Shown here: positions 1-11,484 of the stretch, one piece after another
How the letters are laid out: every line of letters begins with the position of its first letter
Position numbering within the stretch: position 1 is the stretch's first letter
NCBI RefSeq assembly: GCF_004359215.1
Contig: NC_090615.1
Coordinates: 6,165,277 to 6,220,677, forward strand
Reading direction: 5' to 3'
Length of the DNA stretch: 55,401 bases
Origin: Bremia lactucae
Lineage: Eukaryota; Oomycota; Peronosporomycetes; Peronosporales; Peronosporaceae
Position numbers and translations under genes: made by a program
Notes under the pieces: generated by a model
Database searches by the model: none
What the model was told of the DNA's origin: nothing
The model's input: only the letters and a program-made list of their open reading frames with translations

Positions 1-728
1 ACCGACTGGCCAGTTCCAGTCGATGTCAAGGGACTTAGAAAGTTCCTTGGTTTAGCGGCGTACTTGCACAAGTACTCTCGCAATTATGCAGAGATGACAG
101 TTCATCTCTCTCGTCTCTTGAAAAAAGACGAGAAATGGTTATGGAACGCTGATTGTCAGCGTTCGTTTGAAGGTATCAAGCAAAGCTTGATGCAATCGCC
201 CATCTTGGCGATTGCAGATCAAGACAGACCATTTCATGTGGTCTTTGACGCCAGCGATTTCGCAATCAGCTGCGCGTTAATGCAATATGATACAGACGGC
301 GCGGAGCGCGTCGTCTGTTACCAATCGCGTCAGCTGCAACCAGCTGAACGCAATTACCCAGCGCATAACAAGGAACTCCTTGCCATGAAATATGCACTGG
401 TTAAGTTTAGGGTCTATCTCCTCGGAGATAGACTGTTCATCGTATATACGGACCATGCGTCAGTACGCACGGCCGTAAATAGCCCACACCTCTCGCAAAG
501 AATGGCGAGATTGCTATTTTTCTTTGCGGAGTATAACTTCTCCGTCGAATAGAAACCAGGACGACTTCATGTCGTCGCACCTCTCCAACCTCTACCACTT
601 CCGCCAGAGTGTTGGCAGTCCGTATCTTTGGACTTCGTCTTCGGATTTCCCGAAGACGATCACAAAAACAATGGAATCCTTGTTCTTGTATACAGTTTCA
701 GCAAGATGGTACATCTTGCTGCAGTACT
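1..728 (+). pseudogene. Ty3/gypsy pol fragment: RT end, RNase H, integrase piece (element 1)
   Basis: The translation starts in the RT thumb/connection (GLRKFLGLAAYL at the left edge) and runs through a gypsy RNase H-like domain with VFDASDFAIS, YPAHNKELLAMKYAL and YTDHASVR. A stop at about 550 follows SVE. The frame then resumes as KPGRLHVV and jumps directly into an integrase-core segment (CWQSVSLDFVFGFPEDDH, about 605-710), so the integrase zinc-binding region and part of the core have been deleted. It is the sense-strand 3' half of an LTR element whose 3' LTR lies at 2294. The 5' part lies outside the window. Not functional. Confidence 0.9.
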
Positions 729-734
729 AGAGTC

Positions 735-2176
735 GATTACACTCTTCGAACGGTCTTCCAACCGCTCGATATGATGAGTCTGCACCGTCTGCTCTAACGA
801 GCGCTGCCTATCGCGCTCGTGATCCAAACTTTCCTCCAAATCATGGAGGAAGCGATCGAGTTTGTCGATCCTCGTCATTAGATCCGACACACGGTTCGGA
901 TCTAATTTTTCCTCCTCCGCCACAATTATTGGTGGATTCCCTCGGTGGTTAACGTTTCCTTGTGGAACGTTTCCAGAACCACCGTGATGGGAAGGGGCAG
1001 CGAACGAGTTATCTTGTTCGCTGGCGCGGTTATCCACCTTCATATGACAGCTAGGAGCCTCGTTCCTAGCTGGTAGCTGACGTTGCGGGCCTCGTCCGTC
1101 AGTATGACGAGACCCATCCGATGGTTCAGAAGGTCCATCGGAAAACACGCGACGCTGGGGTTTGTAAATCGATTGCAAAACGTCAATCGCATCCCGCATC
1201 TCAATAAAGATGCGAGCACTTCCCCAAAGCAAAGAAAGGAAAAAGACATCCCCTTTTACTCGTTTCGTGTTGTCAACACAACACGGACAGGGATCACTTC
1301 ATGTGAGGCATGGAAGTCCTGTCTCACGTGACAACCGATGCAATTTATACCTTGCACCGGTTGGAGTTCATTTTTAAACTTAACGCGATTCGCGTTAAGT
1401 TTTTGAAGCCAGGTTTCGTGTCCAATGTCTTTGACATTGCGTATGAACGCGCTCCAGACTTGCATAAGCGAGACTTTATCTCGCTTATTGTTGCCACTAA
1501 ACCATCGATGCTTAAGAAAAGCATCGAGATAAAAATCTTCCTCAGCGCAAAATTTCTTCGCGCTGGGATCAAGGCCATGTAGCTTTGTCGCAAAAAATAA
1601 GGGATATTTATTGTGAGGAGTAGTCTCTCCAGACAAACTATTAATAAGCCGTTCTCGCAAAGGCCACGGCTTCTTCTCAGGGGCAAGACGAGACATTTTA
1701 GTGTTCTCTGAGTGGTACCCACTGAAACAGGGGGACCACGAGAACTTTTATTACGATGGCTTACGCCATCGTCATCACCTTGCACAGAAACAGGTGCAGG
1801 TGACCGTACGGGAGACGGAACGGGCGATGAGGAATCATCCTCATCGTCGGAACCAAATAGACTATTAACTCGTCTATCAGAATGAGCCCTCTCATTCGAA
1901 GGCTCATAGTCAGCCACCTGACGGCTATCAGGCGACTATTATATTCTCCCCGAGTCGGCCATCGTCCGACTCGCATTCGTAGTCGACCTCGAAAGAGGGG
2001 TCGTATTCACGTGGTGAACCACCACGTGTTCCCGCAACATCTAGTATTGCGCGAGAAGAAGAAACTACAGCAGACGTTCCGTCTGCCGCTAGAGATAACA
2101 GTGCGACACCCGCGGCTGCACGAACAGCAGCCGAAGGCGCCGCACTATCAGCACCCCGCGTGGATTTGTTCTTCAT
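735..2176 (-). pseudogene. Antisense ORF (aORF) of element 1, between pol and the 3' LTR
   Basis: About 480 codons on the strand opposite pol, now spread over several frames (2176-1928, 1917-1690, 1696-1256, 1232-735). Visible parts, in order: an Ala-rich N-terminus with basic residues; an acidic and Ser/Pro stretch (GSDDEDDSSSP, SPVPSPVRSP); a central globular region with DPSAKKFCAEEDFYLDAFL; and a C-terminal charged coiled coil (RIDKLDRFLHDLEESL). It starts 118 bp inside the 3' LTR. I do not recognise a named domain. The same architecture, at the same distance from the 3' LTR, occurs in the elements at 15261-20589, 6107-14525 and 27349-37984. It could be an accessory retrotransposon protein or a second gag-like protein; function unknown. 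Confidence 0.6.
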
Positions 2177-2280
2177 GCGATGGAATTTAAAATGATAATT
2201 CTGACCAATCCATATCGTTTTTAATAAAGTGGTTTTATAGTGACTACTCTACCCAATGACAGTCAGAGTGATTTTCGTTT

Positions 2281-2293
2281 AAGGGAGGGGTGA
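2281..2293 (+). promoter_or_regulatory. Polypurine tract of element 1
   Basis: A purine run (AAGGGAGGGGTGA) directly abuts the start of the LTR at 2294. This is the expected position of the plus-strand primer of an LTR retrotransposon and fixes the pol strand (+) as element sense. Confidence 0.75.
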
Positions 2294-2662
2294 TGTTACG
2301 GGGTGTATCGTTACATCAAATTAATACTTAATGATTGTTGATTGATATATTATCTTGAAGGAATCATTGGTAGATATAGACCATTATATCTACTTTTTCC
2401 GCGGTCCAGTCAGCGCTGGACGCGCGCAAAGAGAAAGATAGATAAGACTTTTAGTACATGATTTGTATTGGTTTATGATAAAGTTAGTATTAAGTACATA
2501 GACAATAAAAACTTAATATTATTATTACAGTTCTAATAAACCTTCTATACAGTTAGTATTTTTAAGAGAAGACCTCCTCTGCACGTACTAGTGTAGTGAA
2601 GTAACCGAAGGCACCACTCGCAACGGAAGCAGTGCGAAGTGGACTTGTACAACCCCGTTAAA
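2294..2662 (+). repeat. Family A LTR (3' LTR of element 1, internally shortened)
   Basis: Begins TGTTACGGGGTGTATCG and ends at a degenerate CCCCGTTAAA. It is homologous to the LTRs at 2668-3111, 3647-4079, 14833-15260 and 53690-54125 but about 70 bp shorter, with part of the 3' third missing. It lies five bases from an inverted family A LTR. Confidence 0.85.
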
Positions 2663-2667
2663 CCTAG

Positions 2668-3111
2668 TGTAACGGAGCACTACGACTTGTACTGCTTCAG
2701 TACAAGTCCACTTCGCACTGCTTCAGTTGAGAATGGTGCCTTACGTTACTTCACGTACACTAGTACGTGCAGAGAAAGGCTTACCTTTAAGACAACTACC
2801 TGAAAGAGGGTTAAATGAAAAACATATTAATATAATTAAGTATCTATTGTTTCTATCTGTTAATGCTATCTTAAATGTGAGCTAATACTTAACATGCAAT
2901 TGAAATCTTATCTGTCACTCTCTTTTTGTTTACGTTTACAGCTGATTACTCTGCAGAATAAATGGATATAATGGCCTATACCTATTTATGGATAAGATTT
3001 CTAAACATTACTATACAAAGCATATTCTCCAAAGATTATCTACGTTTTAGATAATATATTAATTAATAACCTTTAAGGTGTTAATTTCATGTAACGATAC
3101 ACCCCATTACA
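2668..3111 (-). repeat. Family A LTR (3' LTR of the mini-element)
   Basis: Reads TGTAACGGAGCAC at the left end and CACCCCATTACA at the right end on the plus strand. It is the inverse of the LTR at 2294-2662, forming a near-contiguous inverted repeat. Confidence 0.88.
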
Positions 3112-3596
3112 GCTAGTGCGAAAGTTTTGGCATGACCTGCAAAATTTGATTGAGCAAATGCGACTTGCATTTGCTCGTCGACGATGTGACGAGCCTTTAT
3201 GGCATCGTCCAATCCGCCGAACCATTCTAAAAGAAAGTTATCGCCGACTCACCTATACTTACAGATGTCAATCTTAAAGGTTTTCGGACGACGCGTGTGC
3301 GTCATCCCAGGTACAGGGGTCTGTACTTGTTGCAACCTCAACAGTTCTGCCTGTTGAGAGCCTTGCTGTTTGAGCAAGGCTACCTTCTCCTTCGCCTCGT
3401 CAAGTTTATCTTGTATGGACTTGGCGATGGCTGAATAAAGGGCATCTCTGTCCAAACCGGACAGCATCGCCAAGATCGCATCATTCTCTACGGTCGAACT
3501 TTTTCGTTCGACCACACTTCTTTCTTTGTCACTTTGATAGGAGTAGCTATCTCGCGAAATGTGATGCGTAATTCCATTATCATCTAACATGTCCAT
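3112..3596 (-). pseudogene. Family A gag, N-terminal part (truncated)
   Basis: The start codon is at 3596 (MDMLDD...). The protein has a charged N-terminus and a short helix (LDEAKEKVALLKQQGSQQ), then a frameshift at about 3249. The homologous continuation (DDAIKARHIVDEQMQVAFA) occupies 3245-3113 in another frame. It is closely related to the gag at 54176-55271, which lets the break be placed. Gag stops abruptly at the 3' LTR, so the nucleocapsid is missing. Not functional. Confidence 0.85.
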
Positions 3597-3626
3597 GTTA
3601 GATGATAGAACTGTGGTCCTTGGACG

Positions 3627-3644
3627 GACTACAAAGTGCTACCA
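3627..3644 (-). promoter_or_regulatory. Primer binding site of the mini-element
   Basis: Directly after the LTR end (two-base spacer) the minus strand reads TGGTAGCACTTTGTAGTC. It starts with TGG, as a sequence complementary to a tRNA 3' CCA end should. Near-identical sites follow the LTRs of families A, B and D here. The tRNA itself was not identified. Confidence 0.6.
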
Positions 3645-3646
3645 GG

Positions 3647-4079
3647 TGTAACGGGCACTACCGACTTGTACTGCTTCAGCACAAGTCCACTTCGCACTGG
3701 CTCAGTGCGAGTGGTGCCTCACGTCACTCCACGTACACTAGTATGTGCAGCGGAAGACTCTCTTAAAAACACTTGCTTGGGTTAACTAAAAACTGTATTA
3801 ATATAATTAAGTTCTTCTGTTCTATCTACTTAATACTAACTTAATTATAAACTAATACAAAACATGTAATAAAGTCTTATCTGTCTCGCTCTTTTCGCGC
3901 GTCCAGTGCTGACTGGACCGCGGAGAAAGTAGATGTAATGGTCTATATCTACAAATGTATAAGCTTTCCGAATTTCAATATGTAAGGTAAAATTCTCCAA
4001 AAATTCTCTACCTTTTTAGATACTATATTAATTAACAACCTTTAAGTGTTAGTTTCATGTAACGATGCACCCCGTTGCA
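3647..4079 (-). repeat. Family A LTR (5' LTR of the mini-element)
   Basis: 433 bp. In element sense it starts TGCAACGGGGTGCATCGTTACA and ends CCCGTTACA. The first 22 bp form a short hairpin with 7-bp arms (TGCAACG/CGTTACA, one mismatch). Confidence 0.88.
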
Positions 4080-4169
4080 AGTTCGGCTATACTATTAGTA
4101 AAAGGGTTGTATACGTAGAATTATCTAGTTCGGCAGTGAGATCATTATTTGATATACAAGAGACAAAAA

Positions 4170-4440
4170 CATTATATTAATTCATTTTTAGTCTCTTAAT
4201 AAGGAAGTTGTCATTGGTTGCACGCAAGAACTGAGACAGTTTTTCCGTAGTGGCAAAGTCAAGTAGATCTGCGTATTGCCATAAATGAAAAGTACCTGGT
4301 CGATATACGGTCGGCAAAAGTATTTTCTGAGAACGAACGGTTAACAGTAGCTCATCAATGGGTGAAAGTATCCTCGACGAGAAGACTCGGATCGAGCGTT
4401 GCATAATAAGGAACGTTCTATGATAGCAGTAGATACTAAA
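4170..4440 (+). pseudogene. gypsy pol linker fragment
   Basis: No long frame, but the nucleotide sequence from about 4220 to 4395 matches, in inverted sense, the pol linker of the family C element at about 40360-40195. Both share GCAAAGTCAAG(T/C)AGATCT and GGCAAAAGTATT. It is a stranded piece of the protease-RT spacer of a related gypsy element, in an orientation opposite to the RT remnant just downstream. Confidence 0.6.
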
Positions 4441-4689
4441 TTTTAGTAAGATATATTACAAATGACGATAAAGACCAATTTTATATTGGCTAGCAGTCTT
4501 TAAGACAGCTACATCGGAAAAGAGAAACTAATATTTATCAATAATATTGCTGTGCTTAAATTGGTTGCACAAAACAATTTTAATGATAAATACGATATGT
4601 TATTGTTATTGTTGAACGCATAATATTCTCATCTGGGGAGTCGCTAAAGACAGATATTTTGTATATAAACAATAAACTGTGTATCTTCC

Positions 4690-5830
4690 AAGAGATTGGC
4701 CATAAATGTAGCAGTGCATATTTTATGGCAAGGAGGTCGTTGTCATGCACTAAATAGTTGCGATTACCTGGTTACAGCTGACGCACGCCATCAAGATCCT
4801 ACTGCACCAACGCATAGCTGATGCTAGATTGCTGGCGCCACAAGCAAACTGCAATCGTCAGGATTGGCATTTGCATTAACGTTTGCTAGATACTGTTAAA
4901 AAAGCTTACCGTCAGCGTTCCATGATCAGTTTTTTTTCATTTGAAAAGAAATTTACTGTCATTCCGGCAAAGTTGACTAAGTTCTTATGCATGTTCGCAT
5001 AAAAGCCGAGGAACTTCCAAAGTCCTTTACATCGACAAGCACAGGCTAGTAGGCGATCGCCTTAGTATTTTCAGGATCAGAGCGTGCACCGTGTTTACCC
5101 ACGATGCACCAAGAAGTGGTATTTTAGTTGCGGCGAATATACACTTCTTGAGATTGCATGCAACTTATGCTTACGGATAAGTGTAAGAACCTTTTATAGA
5201 TAATGTGTACTTAAACGTTCAACTTTCTATTCATGGCTTGACTATGAATGAAGACATCTGCAAATAAGTCGGTGAGAAATTTCGCACCGATCTCATCCGA
5301 CTGGTATCACATCTGTTAAAAGTTGCAGGGGCATAATTAAGCCCCTGTAGCATGACTAGCCATACCGCTTGAAATACTTACTACAGTGATCGGAATTTTA
5401 TGTTCACGCATGATCATCTGATAAAGCCCATCCATCGGACCCATGAACGAAAAGACGGTACTCTTTGAAATATAATCGATGATTATGTTCTTTCTCAGTA
5501 TCAGTGCTAGAGCTGTTACCGTTGCAGCATTCAATTTATTGAACGCGTGCGAAATCCGCCACCTCCATGATAATTTACGCACACAGAAGGTCGGAGAGCT
5601 ATGGGCGTGACTCCCTCACAGGGCCCGCTGCTAGGCGATCGGCTAATAACCTGTCATCCGCTTATCCTTGTTTAAAAGGTCGTGGTCATTGCTACATGAC
5701 ACATTATTTCGAACCCCGTATCAGGTCGATCTCGTATCAAGTGCCTTTATCCTTTAACAACTCGCATGGGACCAAATCAGGGAACACATCCTTGACTGCG
5801 ATCAACTACTTACACAGTTATTTGTTTTGA
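4690..5830 (-). pseudogene. Decayed gypsy reverse transcriptase / RNase H remnant
   Basis: Reading the minus strand from about 5830: a short pre-RT piece, then the fingers/palm start ISHAFNKLNAATV and IIIDYISKSTVFSFM, then MREHKIPITVVSISSGM (5582-5337). Further degenerate RT and connection sequence follows to about 4690. It parallels the family C pol at 39990-39040. Many stops and frameshifts and no YxDD box in frame. A dead gypsy pol fragment. Confidence 0.75.
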
Positions 5831-5840
5831 ATGCAGTCCA

Positions 5841-6101
5841 CTTAAGAATCTTCGAAGCTCATGTGCAAACATCAATATATTCAGGGAGCCGGTACAGCCA
5901 CACCGCTATAGCCACACATAGCCGGTGTGGCTATACTTCCCTATTTTTATTCATACATTTGCTACCTAATGTGTTAGAGCATTATACTAAGTTATTAGCT
6001 TGACCTTTTCCCTTAGAATTAAATACGTTCGACTCATTGTTAGGTTTGCAAACACTGAATACCTAAATAAACGGAATGACAATTTAAAAAGATAATTATT
6101 G
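5841..6101. other. Intergenic, short inverted repeat
   Basis: No coding sequence seen. A 10-bp inverted repeat, agccacaccg at 5896-5905 and cggtgtggct at 5923-5932, could form a hairpin with a 17-nt loop. Otherwise AT-rich, non-repetitive DNA. Confidence 0.5.
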
Positions 6102-6106
6102 GCAGG
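6102..6106. other. Left target site duplication GCAGG of element 3
   Basis: GCAGG immediately before the LTR at 6107 is repeated immediately after the far LTR at 14526-14530. A 5-bp duplication is standard for gypsy integrases. Confidence 0.85.
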
Positions 6107-6653
6107 TGTAGGCGGGCACGTCTTAATGCGGCCCACTCTACTTAAGCACACACACAAGCACAGCGAGGAAGCGGTTAGACCGTCTTCGCTTGCTTGCAGT
6201 GATGAAGTTGTGGTGGTCGCCTTAGCAACCTCACCCAACGTACTAAGTACTCTGGTATACGTGTCGTCACGGGAGCGGTGACCCGACTCCTCATGCGCTT
6301 TTACTAAGTGGGAATTATTTTCCAGACTGATTTAAATTTTTTCGTATTAAATATGGAATACTATTTTTACCAATCAAAAAGCAGTCGATAATTTTTTATG
6401 TATTGCAAGCGTATCTTTCTCGATACCTCGCGTGAAGGATGACGCTAGCTGTCATCACGGATGACGCTAGGCGTTATCCCTCCTATTTTGATTGCACCTA
6501 TGTGCATCACATACACAAGAATTGGTCACAAATTTAAACCACACCATAGTGGGTGGATCTAATTACTTTATTAAGTAATTGACCATCCCCTTAAGTACAC
6601 CAAGTGCACTTGGCGGGGACTGTGTAACATTAGGACAACTCATGCCCGGTAGA
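6107..6653 (-). repeat. Family B LTR (3' LTR of element 3)
   Basis: Starts TGTAGGCGGGCACGTCT on the plus strand and ends at a mutated CCCGGTAGA, where other copies end CCCGTTACA. It is homologous to 13993-14525, 27349-27881 and 37489-37984. It has more point changes than its partner and an extra copy of the GATGACGCTAG motif near 6440-6475. Confidence 0.88.
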
Positions 6654-6780
6654 CCCCCGGTTGAAGATCGAGTTTACATTTTAAAATTCGTCAAAGAGGA
6701 AGGAGCAACTCCGAGCTGCTTTACGCACCGATTGTTCTCTCAGTCTCTCTAGTGCCTTTGTTACATACACGGCGCCAAAG

Positions 6781-8189
6781 ATGTTTTCTAAAAGGGGCAA
6801 TGTTGCTGGGTCGTCTGCGGAGGCAACCACTCATCCTCGCGCTAAGCGCACGCGCCACGTTAGCAAGCCGGCAGCGTCCTATGCCTTTGTCGAAATGCCA
6901 ACAGCTACAGCTGCTGTCGCGTTAACGGGGCTTAAGGATCCATCTCACGTTAGCATTGAGGATGTTGGTCCTTTCGCTCATTGTCGAAACAATGAGTCGA
7001 CACCGTTGAAAGGATGATGGCGGATTATTGCCCATCCAAACTTCTCTCATTGCTCACAACATGGAGACAGCAACATTACGAATGCTGTCTCGTCGTCTGC
7101 GCTGGATAGCGCAGCGACCATTAATAAGAGCGCTGCCCATAAAGGCGCAGCTGCTCTCCGTCGGGTAAAATTACAAGGCCTTATGCTCAGACCATTATCC
7201 ATAATGGTTCTGACATAGAGGAGTTCGCGTCTAAAGCTCCGCCGACGACTTGTGAACGTGCTCAGTCGGTGGCACAAGCTAGTCGTATCAAACGTGGCTA
7301 TATGACGGGTGGCATATCAGCGATACCTCTTCATCAAAATGGTCTCATGTAAACGGGCGAACAGCGATTCTCCTAGAGCGCGGTATTCTAGACGCTCATA
7401 ATTATTATGCGTCTTTAAATCATGGAATGCTCAGGGAAATACGCTTTGGCATATTTTCCCGATCCTGGTCGTGTTGCGTTCAATTAAAACGCCCGACCAA
7501 TACGAGGCGGAATTCCTGCGCCGGATTCATCCGCATTCCGTGCAATAAACAGCGGTCGCAGCGAATTAAATTCGCCCGCTTGCGTGTAAAAGAAATCATT
7601 GGCGGTATATTATCCCCTATTTCCTTTCACAACGCTGCTTCTGCTAGTCCATTTGAGATTAGCGAGGAGGCCTCAGCTGGTGCTCCTTTTCATCGGCAGC
7701 TACCAAGCCGGGCACATCAACGTAGGGCATCGATCGGTTTCCAATCGTCAAAACTTTCGGGTTATCTATTCATTGGACGTGATCTGACACCTTTGCCTCA
7801 CGAAGCGGTGGGCAAGCAGCCTCCCAACGAGCGTTGATTCCCAACCGCATCCATCAGTGCAGGCGGCGGCAGATAGGAGTGGCGTTCTCGCCCATCTAAT
7901 CGGGGCTGCCTTATCGTCCATTCAGTCGCAGGCGTTAAGCGCTGCTGAACGACGTATTATAGATCTCGAGGGTCATGTCTTGCGACTGACCTCGGATCTC
8001 TGCGATGTCCGAGCGAAGGATCGTCAGGGTTATGAGCGCCTGAAGACTGGCTTGGACCTTCTGCAGAATTTAATGCTGAGGGATCCGCGTTACTCGCGTG
8101 ATGTTTCTCGCTCTCCGAGTCCTTATCGTGGTGGGAGGAGTCGATCGGCTGAACGTTTGTCGCCTTCTCCGTCTCCGTCACCCGAATGA
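6781..8189 (+). pseudogene. Antisense ORF (aORF) of element 3, first copy
   Basis: Start ATG at 6781 (MFSKRGNVAG), 128 bp from the LTR. Frames: 6781-7017, a shifted middle, 7427-7837, then 7857-8189. The N-terminus is basic (RAKRTR). The centre holds FPDPGRVAF, and after a +1 shift, PDQYEAEFLRRIHPHS. The C-terminus has a coiled coil (AAERRIIDLEGHVLRLTSDL) and an SR-rich tail (SRSPSPYRGGRSRS). The last part lies opposite the pol linker. It is homologous to the ORF at 28012-29451, with two frame breaks at the same places in both. No known domain recognised. Confidence 0.6.
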
Positions 8190-8512
8190 AGGTTTGAAAC
8201 GTTTTTCGCCTTCTCCATCTCCCTCACCCGAATGAAGCTCGACTCACAGTCGGCGTCACCATCGATCTCCTTGGATGGATGGGGATATGTGACCTCATTT
8301 GGGTCTACATATTGTTTCAGACGACCCACGTAAAATACGGGGTGCGTCTTCATATAAGGGGGAGGGGTGAGCCTATAATTTAGGTCTCCAACCACTTCTT
8401 CCACCGTAAAGGGCCCAATGAAACGTGGCAACAACTTCGTAGTACCTCCAGGTACTACAGGAATTTCATTTTTAGGTAGGGTAGCAGTACTTAACAGTAC
8501 TTTTTCACCCAC
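8123..8512 (-). pseudogene. Integrase C-terminal module, family B (copy 1)
   Basis: Reads KLLPRFIGPFTV, LNYRLTPPPY and HPVFYVGRLKQY: the SH3-like C-terminal region typical of chromovirus integrases, followed by an acidic linker. Integrase-core remnants in several frames occupy about 8520-9250 on the same strand. The chromodomain that should follow is frame-broken over about 7835-7690. Repeated exactly at 11095-11484. Confidence 0.8.
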
Positions 8513-9285
8513 TCTAAAGCGTTCATTATTTTTGCGACCATTTCGGTCCGCATATTCTTTTTGTTTGTATTGTGCGCTTGCCGTCGCGTCACGGACTTTT
8601 CATGTGATGGCTAATCGCTCATCCACAAAGCGTTGTGCCTCGCCCACGCTTTTAACATCAAACTCGCCTATGACACCTCCGAGAGGTCGGTCATAAGGCG
8701 TAGTCGTATTAATCACTGCTAAACTGGCAGAAACACAAGGGCAAATTTCTGTCGTTAACATGATACCCTCGCGGGTCATCGTCATATTGACGGAACTATG
8801 TCCCTCTTTCGCACCGAGCATAGTAAGGGGCCCTCCCCCACTAAGACTCCGCCTGCGCCAAACGAGAATAGCGCCCGAGGATGGCGCAGTCCGTTAATAT
8901 AAAACGGTGTCACACCCGTACTGGCGTGGACACTTTTGTTTATAGCGAACTCCACAAAGGGGAATTGTTTGCTCTATTGTCTGGGAGCTGCTATCGTACG
9001 TAAGACATCCGTCACGACCCGATTAGCACATTCTGTTTGGCCATCGGTCTGGGGGTGATCATATGGAGCTTGCTACCTAGCAACTCAAACATATGTAGCC
9101 AGAAACCAGACGTAAAACGTGGATCCCGGTCCGATACGATGGACTCGGGCATCCCGTGTAGTCCAGGAACAGCAAAGCTGCCTCCTTGCCTGTGATCTAT
9201 GTTTTACATGGTGCTAAATGCACCATTTTGCTCAGTCTGTCTTCAAAGACGGCGAGCTCCGTCCGACTTCTTGTCATTGCTCTTT

Positions 9286-9800
9286 TCATCTCCCAGTCTC
9301 CACGAGCTGGGTAGGAGATGGTGACGTTTGACATCCCGTCAACGCATCCTTACCTGTATTCGACACGACATCAGTTGCATACGCCTCTCGCAGATGCACA
9401 TTCTTTCTTTTGTCCTGCGTAAAGTTCGCAAATGTGCGTGTACGCCAGTCTATCCATGGTTGGTGTCTTTTCAACCATGGCATGCCTAGGTAGAGGTCAT
9501 ACGGACTCTCCATACCTGGCACTGTGAACTTCTCTTTACAAGAGATGTTACTAAAGCTGAAGGCGAGTTCTACCTGAACTCCCTCAAACATAACGAGCGC
9601 ACCGGCGCTAAATGAACGGTCGCCTCTTCTCACTTGCCATCCTGTTAAGGAGACTCAACACATCACCGGTCTCTTTCTTAGAGCCGCGAGTTATACAAAA
9701 TATTGTGATGCACCTGAATTCACTAGGAGGGTCATCACCTGGTCATAGCTTCTTAATAGAGCGCTATAGACCAGCAGGGTTGAGGTCCAAAATTTCGAGA
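9286..9800 (-). pseudogene. Retroviral-type aspartic protease, family B (copy 1)
   Basis: Contains LLVNSGASQYFV, where the catalytic D-S-G is read as N-S-G, and downstream YDLYLGMPWLKRHQPWIDW, the usual ILGMxWL flap-side motif. The 9633-9286 part is open. The Asp-to-Asn change would inactivate the enzyme. The 5' part joins truncated gag at the N at 9906. Confidence 0.75.
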
Positions 9801-10398
9801 CCTCAGGGACTATGCTACCCATTTGTTCGATAACTCTGAATTTAGGGGTAGCTTCAGAGTCCGCGTAAGTAGGGCATCCCGCCCCTACTGCGCTCCTGCA
9901 TTTCCNAGGATCCATCTCACGTTAGCATTGAGGATGTTGGTCCTTTCGCTCATTGTCGAAACAATGAGTCGACACCGTTGAAAGGATGATGGCGGATTAT
10001 TGCCCATCCAAACTTCTCTCATTGCTCACAACATGGAGACAGCAACATTACGAATGCTGTCTCGTCGTCTGCGCTGGATAGCGCAGCGACCATTAATAAG
10101 AGCGCTGCCCATAAAGGCGCAGCTGCTCTCCGTCGGGTAAAATTACAAGGCCTTATGCTCAGACCATTATCCATAATGGTTCTGACATAGAGGAGTTCGC
10201 GTCTAAAGCTCCGCCGACGACTTGTGAACGTGCTCAGTCGGTGGCACAAGCTAGTCGTATCAAACGTGGCTATATGACGGGTGGCATATCAGCGATACCT
10301 CTTCATCAAAATGGTCTCATGTAAACGGGCGAACAGCGATTCTCCTAGAGCGCGGTATTCTAGACGCTCATAATTATTATGCGTCTTTAAATCATGGA

Positions 10399-11161
10399 AT
10401 GCTCAGGGAAATACGCTTTGGCATATTTTCCCGATCCTGGTCGTGTTGCGTTCAATTAAAACGCCCGACCAATACGAGGCGGAATTCCTGCGCCGGATTC
10501 ATCCGCATTCCGTGCAATAAACAGCGGTCGCAGCGAATTAAATTCGCCCGCTTGCGTGTAAAAGAAATCATTGGCGGTATATTATCCCCTATTTCCTTTC
10601 ACAACGCTGCTTCTGCTAGTCCATTTGAGATTAGCGAGGAGGCCTCAGCTGGTGCTCCTTTTCATCGGCAGCTACCAAGCCGGGCACATCAACGTAGGGC
10701 ATCGATCGGTTTCCAATCGTCAAAACTTTCGGGTTATCTATTCATTGGACGTGATCTGACACCTTTGCCTCACGAAGCGGTGGGCAAGCAGCCTCCCAAC
10801 GAGCGTTGATTCCCAACCGCATCCATCAGTGCAGGCGGCGGCAGATAGGAGTGGCGTTCTCGCCCATCTAATCGGGGCTGCCTTATCGTCCATTCAGTCG
10901 CAGGCGTTAAGCGCTGCTGAACGACGTATTATAGATCTCGAGGGTCATGTCTTGCGACTGACCTCGGATCTCTGCGATGTCCGAGCGAAGGATCGTCAGG
11001 GTTATGAGCGCCTGAAGACTGGCTTGGACCTTCTGCAGAATTTAATGCTGAGGGATCCGCGTTACTCGCGTGATGTTTCTCGCTCTCCGAGTCCTTATCG
11101 TGGTGGGAGGAGTCGATCGGCTGAACGTTTGTCGCCTTCTCCGTCTCCGTCACCCGAATGA
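10399..11161 (+). pseudogene. Antisense ORF of element 3, second copy (C-terminal part)
   Basis: Base-for-base copy of 7427-8189, with the same coiled coil and SR-rich tail. Its N-terminal ATG exon is not repeated, since copy 2 begins inside it. Probably an assembly duplicate. Confidence 0.6.
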
Positions 11162-11484
11162 AGGTTTGAAACGTTTTTCGCCTTCTCCATCTCCCTCACC
11201 CGAATGAAGCTCGACTCACAGTCGGCGTCACCATCGATCTCCTTGGATGGATGGGGATATGTGACCTCATTTGGGTCTACATATTGTTTCAGACGACCCA
11301 CGTAAAATACGGGGTGCGTCTTCATATAAGGGGGAGGGGTGAGCCTATAATTTAGGTCTCCAACCACTTCTTCCACCGTAAAGGGCCCAATGAAACGTGG
11401 CAACAACTTCGTAGTACCTCCAGGTACTACAGGAATTTCATTTTTAGGTAGGGTAGCAGTACTTAACAGTACTTTTTCACCCAC
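11095..11484 (-). pseudogene. Integrase C-terminal module, family B (copy 2)
   Basis: Identical to 8123-8512. In element order it follows the protease at 12258-12772, with degenerate integrase-core sequence at about 11490-12225 and no RT or RNase H between them. Confidence 0.8.

Larger units (their letters stand above)
2668..4079 (-). mobile_element. Mini family A retrotransposon (LTR, partial gag, LTR)
   Basis: Two family A LTRs in minus orientation (5' LTR 3647-4079, 3' LTR 2668-3111) enclose only about 535 bp, holding a primer binding site and the first part of gag. Everything from mid-gag through pol is gone and gag runs straight into the 3' LTR. Flanking bases (cctag on the left, agttc on the right) do not match, so no target duplication is visible. 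It is best read as an internal deletion product; recombination between elements is the alternative. Confidence 0.75.
6935..9905. repeat. Tandem copy 1 of a 2,971-bp unit
   Basis: This stretch recurs at 9907-12877 with a constant offset of 2,972 and identical ORFs throughout. The copies are joined by a single N at 9906. Perfect identity inside an otherwise decayed element points to an assembly join rather than biology. Confidence 0.9.

Noticed and set aside
2294..3111. Long terminal inverted repeats suggesting a DNA transposon
   Set aside because: The two arms are LTRs of opposite orientation with the same family A sequence, polypurine tract and primer site. No transposase lies between.
5896..5932. 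Hairpin as a terminator or small RNA
   Set aside because: Only a 10-bp stem with no conserved context.
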